DNA from: an uncultured Eubacterium sp.
GTDB lineage: Bacteria > Bacillota > Clostridia > Lachnospirales > Lachnospiraceae
Direction of reading: 5' to 3'
Assembly: GCA_910584595.1 (NCBI GenBank)
Contig: CAJUBQ010000119.1
Location: 1 to 12,927 of the forward strand
DNA: 12,927 bases
In this document: positions 7,318 to 12,927 of the stretch, piece by piece
How the letters are laid out: each line of letters begins with the position of its first letter
Numbering within the stretch: position 1 is the first letter of the stretch
Notes under the pieces: model-generated
Database searches by the model: none
What the model was told of the DNA's origin: nothing
What the model saw: only the letters and a program-made list of their open reading frames with translations
Made by a program: the position numbers and the translations under genes

Positions 7318-9024
7318 ATGAAGGATGGCATCCTTATAGATCTTGGTGTACAAAGCTTTGAAAAAATACGTCATCGAAATTCTTTTTATATAGATAAGAC
7401 GGAATTTTTGAAAGAATGGTGGGAAAAAGGTGCAGATGTTACATTAATTACACGTCCGCGCAGGTTTGGAAAAACGTTGAATCTAAGTATGACAGAATGT
7501 TTTTTTTCGAATCAGTACGCAGGCAGGAGCGATTTGTTTGAAGGGCTTTCCATATGGAAAGAAGAGAGCTTTCGGCAGTATCAGGGCAGCTATCCGGTTC
7601 TTTTTTTCAGCTTCGCCAAAGTAAAAGCGGTGAACTATGAAGAAATGAAAGACTGCGTGAAAAAGATTATTTATGACCTGTTCGAACAGCACAGGTACTT
7701 ACTTTGCAGTGACAGGTTCAGTGAGAATGAGAAAGCATACTTTTGTAGCGTCAAACCGGGGATGGATGATTCTACTGCGCTGGATGCTTTGAATACGCTG
7801 ACCGGTTTTTTAAGCCGCTATTATGAAAAAGATGTTATTATTTTGCTGGATGAGTATGATACGCCGATGCAGGAAGCGTGGCTGTCCGGTTATTGGAGTG
7901 AGGCCGTCGGTTTTTTCAGAAGTTTTTTAAATGCCGCTTTAAAAACAAACAGACATTTGTATAGAGGGTTGGTTACAGGCATTACAAGAATATCCAAAGA
8001 ATCTGTGTTTTCGGATCTGAATAATCTGGAAGTTGTAACCGTTACCTGCGGAAAGTATGCAGATTTTTTTGGATTTACCGAACAGGAAGTCTTTCAGGCA
8101 TTGGATCGTCTTGGATATGGCGCGCAAAAGCAGGATGTTAAAAACTGGTATAACGGTTTTATCTTTGGCAGCAGGACAGATATTTATAATCCGTGGTCGA
8201 TTGCTTCTTTTTTGTCCAACGATGCAAAATACAGAACCTATTGGGCGGACACAAGTTCAAATGGGCTGGTCAACAGGCTGATACGTGAGGGAAGCGCACA
8301 GTTAAAGCGCAGATTTGAGATGCTGCTTGATGGACAGCATATCAAAGTTGCGATTGAGGAACAGATCGTGTATGACCAGCTGGAAGAAGGTGAAAATGCA
8401 GTATGGAGCCTGCTTCTTTCTGCCGGATATCTGAAAGCAGTCTCGATTGACGACAGCTGCAGAAAAGATGGTCTGGGAGAAGATTATTACGAACTGGCGC
8501 TGACCAATTTTGAAGTACGCAGGATGTTTGCAAAAATGGTACGCGGCTGGTTTCGCAATTCCGCGGAAGTATACAATGAATTTATCAAGGCGCTGTTAAG
8601 TGATAATGTAAAAAAGATGAATACCTTTATGAATAAAGTAGCCTTGCAGACATTCAGCGTTTTTGACAGCGGAAAAAAGCCGTCGCAGTCTGCGCAGCCG
8701 GAACGGTTCTATCATGGATTTGTGCTGGGAATGGTAGTTGATCTGTCAGACCGATATAAAGTAAAGTCAAACCGTGAGAGTGGATATGGCAGATATGATG
8801 TACTCATTGAGCCGTTTGATACAAAAAATGGAAAAGCATTTATTTTTGAATTTAAAGTATTGGAACCGGATGAGGAAGCATGTCTGGAAGACACTGTTGC
8901 AAATGCGCTTGCTCAAATCAATGAAAAGAATTATGAAGCAGAGCTTATTTCCGATGGAATCCCGCCGGAAAACATCCGAAAATATGGCTTTGCATTTGAA
9001 GGAAAACAGTGTTTGATCGGATAA
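7318..9024 (+). CDS. AAA-ATPase-like protein with C-terminal PD-(D/E)XK nuclease-like domain (PF09820/PF08011 type)
   Basis: The 568-residue product has two parts. The N-terminal ATPase carries YIDKTEFL (24-31), a Walker A-like RPRRFGKT (46-53), Walker B VIILLDEYD (173-181) and an Arg-bearing stretch GLVTGITRISKES (217-229). The C-terminal domain (about 460-568) has FYHGF, GRYDVLIE with Asp494, and FIFEFKV with Glu511 and Lys513, the D...ExK core of the PD-(D/E)XK nuclease fold. This layout is that of the large family annotated 'AAA-ATPase-like plus PDDEXK_9 (DUF1703)', widespread in Clostridia and Bacteroidetes. Its substrate and role are unknown; nuclease activity is inferred from fold only. 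GGAGG (7307-7311) sets ATG 7318, preferred over TTG 7312. It begins 15 bases after ftsY stops, so it is probably in the same transcript, yet it is not part of the core cluster and may be an acquired insertion. Confidence 0.88.
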   Translation: MKDGILIDLGVQSFEKIRHRNSFYIDKTEFLKEWWEKGADVTLITRPRRFGKTLNLSMTECFFSNQYAGRSDLFEGLSIWKEESFRQYQGSYPVLFFSFAKVKAVNYEEMKDCVKKIIYDLFEQHRYLLCSDRFSENEKAYFCSVKPGMDDSTALDALNTLTGFLSRYYEKDVIILLDEYDTPMQEAWLSGYWSEAVGFFRSFLNAALKTNRHLYRGLVTGITRISKESVFSDLNNLEVVTVTCGKYADFFGFTEQEVFQALDRLGYGAQKQDVKNWYNGFIFGSRTDIYNPWSIASFLSNDAKYRTYWADTSSNGLVNRLIREGSAQLKRRFEMLLDGQHIKVAIEEQIVYDQLEEGENAVWSLLLSAGYLKAVSIDDSCRKDGLGEDYYELALTNFEVRRMFAKMVRGWFRNSAEVYNEFIKALLSDNVKKMNTFMNKVALQTFSVFDSGKKPSQSAQPERFYHGFVLGMVVDLSDRYKVKSNRESGYGRYDVLIEPFDTKNGKAFIFEFKVLEPDEEACLEDTVANALAQINEKNYEAELISDGIPPENIRKYGFAFEGKQCLIG

Positions 9025-9069
9025 TTTCATGATGTAACAGGAAAACTAAATTTAGCTGGCGTAAAACAA

Positions 9070-9098
9070 TTGACTATTTGTTCGGAAAGTGCGAAAAT
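9070..9098 (+). promoter_or_regulatory. Putative promoter ahead of ilvA
   Basis: TTGACT (9070-9075, five of six consensus) is followed after 17 bases by GAAAAT (9093-9098, four of six). The start would be near 9105, giving a leader of about 34 bases, too short for a T-box or attenuator. It could give threonine deaminase expression independent of the upstream operon. Confidence 0.4.
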
Positions 9099-9138
9099 AA
9101 GTCTGATATATACGAACTTGAAAAGGAGATTCGATCGA

Positions 9139-10350
9139 ATGCTGACATTAGATAAATTTGAGGAAGCAAGTGAAAAAGTAAAAGAGGTCATCCAGGAAAC
9201 CAAACTCATTTATAGTGATTATTTAAGCGCCCAGACCGGAAACAAAGTCTGGCTGAAACCGGAAAATATGCAGTATACAGGCGCTTATAAGCTGCGCGGG
9301 GCATATTATAAAATCAGCACCTTGTCGGAAGAAGAGCGTGAAAAAGGATTAATTACCGCATCTGCGGGCAACCATGCTCAGGGAGTCGCTTATGCTGCCA
9401 AATGTTATGGCGTCAAAGCTACGATTGTGATGCCAACGACAACACCGTTAATTAAAGTAAACCGGACGAAAAATTATGGCGCAAAAGTCGTACTTTATGG
9501 AGATGTTTATGATGAAGCCTGCGAACATGCCTATCAGCTGGCGCAGGAGCATGGATATACCTTTGTGCATCCGTTTGATGATCTTGCAGTTGCAACCGGA
9601 CAGGGCACAATCGCGATGGAAATTTTTAAAGAACTGCCCCTTGTGGAATATATTCTTGTGCCGATCGGCGGCGGCGGGCTTGCTACGGGTGTATCGGCGC
9701 TTGCAAAGCTTTTAAATCCGAAAATCAAAGTGATTGGAGTGGAACCTGCGGGAGCAAATTGTATGCAGGCTTCGTTTGAGGCAGGAAAAGTAGTTACGAT
9801 GCCGGCGGTGAATACAATTGCGGACGGTACGGCAGTAAAGACGCCCGGAAAAAATATTTTCCCATACATCCAAAAAAATCTGGACGGGATACTTACCGTT
9901 TCGGATGACGAGCTTGTCGTTGCTTTTTTGGATATGGTAGAAAATCATAAGATTATAGTGGAAAATTCAGGGCTTTTGACCGTTGCGGCGTTAAAGCATC
10001 TGGATGTGAAAGGCAAGAGGGTTGTATCAATATTAAGCGGCGGAAATATGGACGTCATTACAATGAGTTCTGTCGTTCAGCAGGGATTGATTTTCCGCGA
10101 CCGTATTTTTACCGTGTCCGTATTGCTGCCGGATAAACCGGGCGAGTTATGCAAGGTGGCGGATACGATTGCAAAGGAACAGGGCAATGTCATTAAGCTG
10201 GAGCATAACCAGTTTGTGTCGACGAACCGCAACGCGGCCGTAGAGCTTCGGATTACGATGGAAAGTTTTGGTACAGAGCATAAAAAGCAGATTATGGATG
10301 CACTGGAATTACAGGGATATCAGCCGAAGCTGGTACGTACAAATTTGTAA
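9139..10350 (+). CDS. ilvA: Threonine ammonia-lyase (threonine dehydratase) with ACT domain
   Basis: This PLP enzyme deaminates L-threonine to 2-oxobutanoate and ammonia, feeding isoleucine synthesis or threonine fermentation. The 403-residue product shows the fold-type II PLP core: TGAYKLRGA with the Schiff-base Lys51, the substrate loop SAGNHAQG (75-82), the glycine-rich phosphate cup GGGGLATG (177-184), and SGGNMD (300-305). A C-terminal ACT-type regulatory domain (about 325-400, starting FTVSVLLPDKPGELCKV) gives the length and layout of the short single-ACT form rather than the longer E. coli IlvA. Biosynthetic (ilvA) and catabolic (tdcB-like) roles cannot be separated from sequence alone. 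AAGGAG (9123-9128) supports ATG 9139. The in-frame region upstream from 9070 overlaps the promoter and is not likely translated. No other ilv gene is nearby. Confidence 0.93.
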   Translation: MLTLDKFEEASEKVKEVIQETKLIYSDYLSAQTGNKVWLKPENMQYTGAYKLRGAYYKISTLSEEEREKGLITASAGNHAQGVAYAAKCYGVKATIVMPTTTPLIKVNRTKNYGAKVVLYGDVYDEACEHAYQLAQEHGYTFVHPFDDLAVATGQGTIAMEIFKELPLVEYILVPIGGGGLATGVSALAKLLNPKIKVIGVEPAGANCMQASFEAGKVVTMPAVNTIADGTAVKTPGKNIFPYIQKNLDGILTVSDDELVVAFLDMVENHKIIVENSGLLTVAALKHLDVKGKRVVSILSGGNMDVITMSSVVQQGLIFRDRIFTVSVLLPDKPGELCKVADTIAKEQGNVIKLEHNQFVSTNRNAAVELRITMESFGTEHKKQIMDALELQGYQPKLVRTNL

Positions 10351-10376
10351 ATTTAACAGAGAAAGGAAACTTGGAA

Positions 10377-10634
10377 ATGAATATTAAAGTAGAAAGAGTA
10401 AATCAGGTAAACAAGTTATTTGAAGTGATTGACAGCTGTACGATGAATGTGGAGCTTGTTACCGGAGAAGGTGACTGCTTGAACATGAAATCCAAGTTAA
10501 GCCAGTATTTGTCAATGACACGCATGTTTGCCAATGGAGATGTTCCGCAGATGGAGTTGGTTGCGAAAAACGACCAGGATGCGCAAAAGCTGATTGCATT
10601 TTTGGAAGAAGATGCGAAATATCAGGAATCTTAA
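10377..10634 (+). CDS. Small HPr-like protein lacking the phosphorylatable histidine
   Basis: The 85-residue product resembles the HPr-like proteins common in Lachnospiraceae: a beta-alpha start (MNIKVERVNQVNKLFEVI), then ELVTGEGDCLNMKSKLSQYL, where NMKS parallels the NAKS (Ser46) region of HPr, then MELVAKNDQDAQKLIAFLEE matching the last strand and helix. There is not one histidine in the protein, so the PTS phosphotransfer at His15 is impossible. Ser39 is kept at the position corresponding to HPr Ser46. Its role may be regulatory or structural and is unknown. I chose ATG 10377, with AAGGA (10363-10367) nine bases before it, over the in-frame TTG 10371. It follows ilvA by 26 bases and is the last gene before the strong terminator. 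The family call is by eye; moderate certainty. Confidence 0.7.
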   Translation: MNIKVERVNQVNKLFEVIDSCTMNVELVTGEGDCLNMKSKLSQYLSMTRMFANGDVPQMELVAKNDQDAQKLIAFLEEDAKYQES

Positions 10635-10663
10635 ATGGCGTAACGGATGTACATAACGAAACG

Positions 10664-10707
10664 AGAACAGTCAGAGTCATTTTAAGACTTTGGCTGTTCT
10701 TGTTTTT
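10664..10707 (+). terminator. Strong intrinsic terminator closing the plsX-to-HPr-like operon
   Basis: A 15-base-pair stem (10664-10678 with 10686-10700; two G-T pairs, no mismatch) surrounds a 7-base loop ATTTTAA and is followed by TGTTTTT (10701-10707). On the minus strand the same stem is followed only by a T-poor CGTTTCGTT, so it would terminate the convergent operon less well. Confidence 0.92.
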
Positions 10708-10778
10708 AAGAAAGATATTTTTTAAAGAGATATTTAAAGCAGTTGGATGTTCGTATCAATTCAGGTAGGTCTGCACAT

Positions 10779-11144
10779 TTACTGTGCTGACCGTATAAAA
10801 ATGCAGTGGTTTCCAGGTATCCGGCCCATCGCAAAGCGATTTCTAATTAAATGTGTCCATTCGCTTTCGCCAACAGAGCGTTTCAACTCAAAAATGTGTA
10901 CCAGCCATTGATTTTGATCTTGTTCGTATTCAAACATTACATAATCCGAGCATTTCTGATTTTTAAAAAATTGTAATTTTCTTTTTTCCAGATCATGGAA
11001 CAAAATGCATGGATGATACAGCTGTAACCGCAGGTCAGCAGTTCCTTCTTTCTTTTTTTCCGTTAAATGTATCTGTTCTCTGGAAATAGTAATGAGACTG
11101 TTATTCAGCAGTTCCAGTCTTTTTTGTACATCTTTGCAAAACAC
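10779..11144 (-). CDS. Small protein with D...ExK nuclease-like signature, partner of the ATPase; possibly truncated
   Basis: The 121-residue product begins with GTG at 11144, one base after the stop of the ATPase gene, with AAGGAG seven bases upstream (lying in the ATPase 3' end), so translation is surely coupled. Residues about 66-95 read CSDYVMFEYE, then WLVHIFELKRSVGESEW. An acidic residue on one strand, then E-x-K on the next, is the core of PD-(D/E)XK nucleases, and the middle is dense in charged and aromatic residues. I do not know a named family. The last 20 or so residues (from about MGRIPGN) lose this character, and another frame stays open for 46 codons (10846-10706), which suggests a frameshift or replaced 3' end. 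The role is likely linked to the ATPase, perhaps as effector; this is inference. Confidence 0.62.
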   Translation of the reverse strand: MFCKDVQKRLELLNNSLITISREQIHLTEKKKEGTADLRLQLYHPCILFHDLEKRKLQFFKNQKCSDYVMFEYEQDQNQWLVHIFELKRSVGESEWTHLIRNRFAMGRIPGNHCIFIRSAQ

Positions 11145-11145
11145 G

Positions 11146-12516
11146 TTAACACTCCTTTTCGTCTTCGATCAGATCAATCTGTTCATTCAGTTTTTTGAGT
11201 GTCTGGTAGAAAGTCATTGCTTCAAAACCAAAATCCCCGCAAGGCAGTCTGGTGATGCATGTGTGATTGTCTTTAGTTATATCAAATTGATAAACAGCTG
11301 TCAATTCTCTGGATAAAAGATCCTCTTTTTCGTATCCGGTTTCTTTAAAAAAGCGGTCTTTTCTTTGCATTTCATAAGCTTTAATCATGTTGTTTACATG
11401 TTGGAGTATAATATCACTATGTGTTGTGATGACAACCGGAATGCGGGAGTTTGTCAGCCGGATCAGCAGTCGTGCCATTTCCCATTGCAGCTGGGGATGC
11501 AGGGAGATTTCCGGTTCTTCTATCATAAGTGAGCCAAAAAACGGGTAGTCTTTTAAAATGAGCAGTAAAGGCGCGGTTTCAGTGACGACAGCGGACGAAA
11601 CATACATAGGAAGGCGTTTTTGTGTTTTATCCGGCAGATATTCAAAATCAGGCATTAAAGAGTCGGATGTCTGAATATGACCAGATATGATGTGTTCTTC
11701 AATAAATCGGATCATCTTAAGATCTTTTGGAAACGTCATATCTGCCTGCAGGCCGCTCAGTATAGAAAGAAAATCTGCAGCTGGTTTCGTCAACAGATTT
11801 TTTGCTGCTTTATCCATAGAAAACCGTTGCTGTAAAGCGCTTCGTATTAAATCTTTATAGGTGAGAAGAAAACCTGTTCTTGTAGTCGGAAAATAAATTG
11901 GATTGTTAAAGTTGTGGCGCATCATGACTTCTAATAGCACAGCTAATTGGTTCCATGCTAATTTACAGTCAGGTTTTCTGTCTGTATTTGTAAAAGAACG
12001 GTAGAATTTATCGCTTTTGATTATATATATTTTTCCATTGGAAGAACTAGGTTTGATAGTAAATTCAAAACAAAGTTCAGTGTTCGATGGGAATTCTATG
12101 CGTAATTCTCCGATATCCATCTCATGGTTAAAAAGCTTATTTAAGAAAATTTTTTTGTTTTCAGCTAGAAATTCATTTAATAACTGCTGGAATAACTGCA
12201 AATCATTATTTTGCAAGGTGTAGTTTGCCTTGGAGTGCAGTCTGCAGTTTTCACAAATGTGTTCGGAGATCTGCAGACAGTTTTGATAAGCAGCTGAATC
12301 TGTACGGAAGTTATAGCAATCATCGGAAAAATTAAGCGTCAGGAGGCCATAAAGCAAGGTCATCATGTAGCTTTTCCCGCTGTTATTGTCTCCAATCAGT
12401 AAAGTAAACGGTGCAGGCCGGATAGCCGCTTCTTTTATTTTTCCAAATTCCTTAATATGCATCGTCCATGCGTTTATCATGTATGGTTCTGTATCAGTGG
12501 AGTTTTGGTCATGCAT
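11146..12516 (-). CDS. OLD/RecF-like ABC-type AAA family ATPase
   Basis: The 456-residue product opens with MHIKEFGKIKEAAI and a Walker A GDNNSGKS (42-49), typical of AAA_15/AAA_21-type ATPases. Later motifs are IYFPTTRTGFL (207-217, the R-rich motif seen in this group), a degenerate signature SSAVVTETAPLL (307-318), Walker B SLMIEEPEISLHPQ (329-342) and the switch VVITTHSD (361-368). The insert between (about 60-200) is divergent and holds several Cys residues, including CENCRLH near 88-94. No C-terminal Toprim domain follows, so it is not a full OLD nuclease; a nuclease-like function may sit in the next gene. AAAGGAG upstream supports ATG 12516. Relatives are often defence-system ATPases (such as the ATPases of retron, Septu or PARIS systems), but none is specifically matched here. 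It is transcribed against its neighbours. Confidence 0.85.
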   Translation of the reverse strand: MHDQNSTDTEPYMINAWTMHIKEFGKIKEAAIRPAPFTLLIGDNNSGKSYMMTLLYGLLTLNFSDDCYNFRTDSAAYQNCLQISEHICENCRLHSKANYTLQNNDLQLFQQLLNEFLAENKKIFLNKLFNHEMDIGELRIEFPSNTELCFEFTIKPSSSNGKIYIIKSDKFYRSFTNTDRKPDCKLAWNQLAVLLEVMMRHNFNNPIYFPTTRTGFLLTYKDLIRSALQQRFSMDKAAKNLLTKPAADFLSILSGLQADMTFPKDLKMIRFIEEHIISGHIQTSDSLMPDFEYLPDKTQKRLPMYVSSAVVTETAPLLLILKDYPFFGSLMIEEPEISLHPQLQWEMARLLIRLTNSRIPVVITTHSDIILQHVNNMIKAYEMQRKDRFFKETGYEKEDLLSRELTAVYQFDITKDNHTCITRLPCGDFGFEAMTFYQTLKKLNEQIDLIEDEKEC

Positions 12517-12594
12517 TATTTGTTGTCTCCTTTTAGATTTTTTTACAATGGTTTTAATGATTATTTTTATTATCGTTCAATACTCTGTTTTTTA

Positions 12595-12623
12595 AGCATA
12601 TCTTATTCTGCAAGAAAATTCAA
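12595..12623 (-). promoter_or_regulatory. Putative promoter of the ATPase/ExK-protein pair
   Basis: On the minus strand TTGAAT (12623-12618) and TATGCT (12600-12595) are separated by 17 bases; each matches four of six. The leader would be about 70 bases. Its -35 lies only 30 bases from the -35 of the ylxM promoter on the other strand, so one bound factor could affect both. Confidence 0.4.
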
Positions 12624-12652
12624 TAAAACATTTGTTCTGTTAATAAAAAAGC

Positions 12653-12681
12653 TTGACACCTTATACATCTTATGGTACGAT
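12653..12681 (+). promoter_or_regulatory. Strong sigma-A promoter of ylxM(-ffh)
   Basis: A perfect TTGACA (12653-12658), 17-base spacer, and TACGAT (12676-12681) preceded by TG one base upstream (extended -10). The predicted start is about 12688. It lets ylxM-ffh be expressed although cut off from ftsY. Confidence 0.8.
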
Positions 12682-12687
12682 ACTCAA

Positions 12688-12717
12688 GGTTTCAATAATT
12701 TTGGTTTCAATAATTTT
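12688..12717 (+). repeat. Perfect 15-bp tandem repeat in the ylxM leader
   Basis: GGTTTCAATAATTTT occurs twice back to back (12688-12702, 12703-12717), beginning at the predicted transcription start. The next base G also continues the pattern. Two copies without spacer are not a CRISPR array. Confidence 0.95.
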
Positions 12718-12741
12718 GAAAATTCATTCTAATATAACAAA

Positions 12742-12759
12742 GCAGCAAGCTTCTGCTGC
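12742..12759 (+). other. Small hairpin in the ylxM leader
   Basis: GCAGCA (12742-12747) pairs with TGCTGC (12754-12759) around a 6-base loop, ending 11 bases before the GGGGTGG ribosome binding site. It is not followed by a T-run, so it is not a terminator; it may shape access of ribosomes or stabilise the 5' end. Confidence 0.5.
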
Positions 12760-12782
12760 CAGACAAAAACGGGGTGGATTTC

Positions 12783-12927
12783 ATGGATCAGAAATTAGAA
12801 CAGGCATATTTATATGATTTTTACGGCGAACTGCTGAAAGAACGCCAGCGCAGAATTTATGAAGATTTTGTTTTCAACGATCTGTCTTTAGGGGAGATCG
12901 CACAGGAGGAGGGCATCAGCAGGCAGG
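12783..12927 (+). CDS. ylxM: YlxM-family DNA-binding protein, 3' end cut by window edge
   Basis: The 48 visible residues begin MDQKLEQAYLYDFYGELL, followed by KERQRRIYEDFVFNDLSLGE and IAQEEGISRQ. This is the start of the YlxM/p13 family, a sigma-4-like helix-turn-helix protein encoded just before ffh and linked to SRP function; the final visible part is the HTH region. GGGGTGG (12771-12777) sits five bases before ATG 12783. The full protein is usually about 110 residues, so about half is missing. ffh and rpsP would be expected next. Its own strong promoter and 5.5 kb distance from ftsY show that the normal ftsY-ylxM-ffh adjacency is broken here. Confidence 0.92.
   Translation, partial: MDQKLEQAYLYDFYGELLKERQRRIYEDFVFNDLSLGEIAQEEGISRQ

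Larger units (their letters stand above)
12517..12782. other. Divergent intergenic region between the ATPase gene and ylxM
   Basis: This AT-rich stretch holds back-to-back promoters, a 15-bp tandem repeat and a small hairpin, listed separately. I see no gene in it. Confidence 0.7.

Noticed and set aside
9025..9138. T-box or leader-peptide attenuator for ilvA
   Set aside because: The predicted leader is about 34 bases, with no AGGGTGG box, no terminator hairpin and no Ile-rich peptide.
12688..12717. CRISPR array
   Set aside because: Only two directly abutting 15-base copies, with no spacers and no cas genes.

Overview
The window looks like a chromosomal housekeeping segment from a low-to-moderate GC Firmicute, most likely a Lachnospiraceae-like Clostridium. 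The reasons are the gene order (plsX-acpP-rnc-smc-ftsY, then ylxM), strong AGGAGG ribosome binding sites, the type of ACP and FtsY proteins, and a PF09820-type ATPase/nuclease of the kind common in gut Clostridia. This assignment comes from reading alone and was not checked against a database.

Layout. 1-224 is unusually GC-rich, full of nested inverted repeats, and has no convincing reading frame. It looks like the 3' part of a structured RNA ending in a weak terminator-like hairpin. A near-consensus promoter (255-283) follows and leads to a 46-codon reading frame (342-482) that has a good Shine-Dalgarno but an ATA where the start codon should be. A second putative promoter with an overlapping inverted repeat (568-610) precedes the main operon: plsX and acpP (phospholipid and fatty-acid synthesis), rnc (RNase III), smc (chromosome condensation) and ftsY (SRP receptor). 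A hairpin between acpP and rnc may separate expression of the abundant ACP from the scarce RNase III.

In most Firmicutes ftsY is followed closely by ylxM-ffh. Here about 5.5 kb lies between them. It holds an ATPase fused to a PD-(D/E)XK nuclease-like domain (7318-9024), an ACT-domain threonine ammonia-lyase (9139-10350), a small HPr-like protein without a single histidine (10377-10634), and a strong intrinsic terminator (10664-10707). On the opposite strand follows a two-gene unit: an OLD/RecF-like ABC-type ATPase (12516-11146) and, one base after its stop, a small protein with a D...ExK nuclease-like signature (11144-10779). ylxM then restarts from its own strong promoter and runs off the right edge; ffh would be expected next.

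The most interesting parts are the antisense ATPase plus ExK-protein pair, a candidate defence-type module whose second gene may be truncated or frameshifted; the ATPase-nuclease embedded in the SRP/SMC operon; the structured leader and ATA-start mini-ORF before plsX; the histidine-less HPr-like protein; and a perfect 15-bp tandem repeat starting at the predicted +1 of the ylxM transcript.
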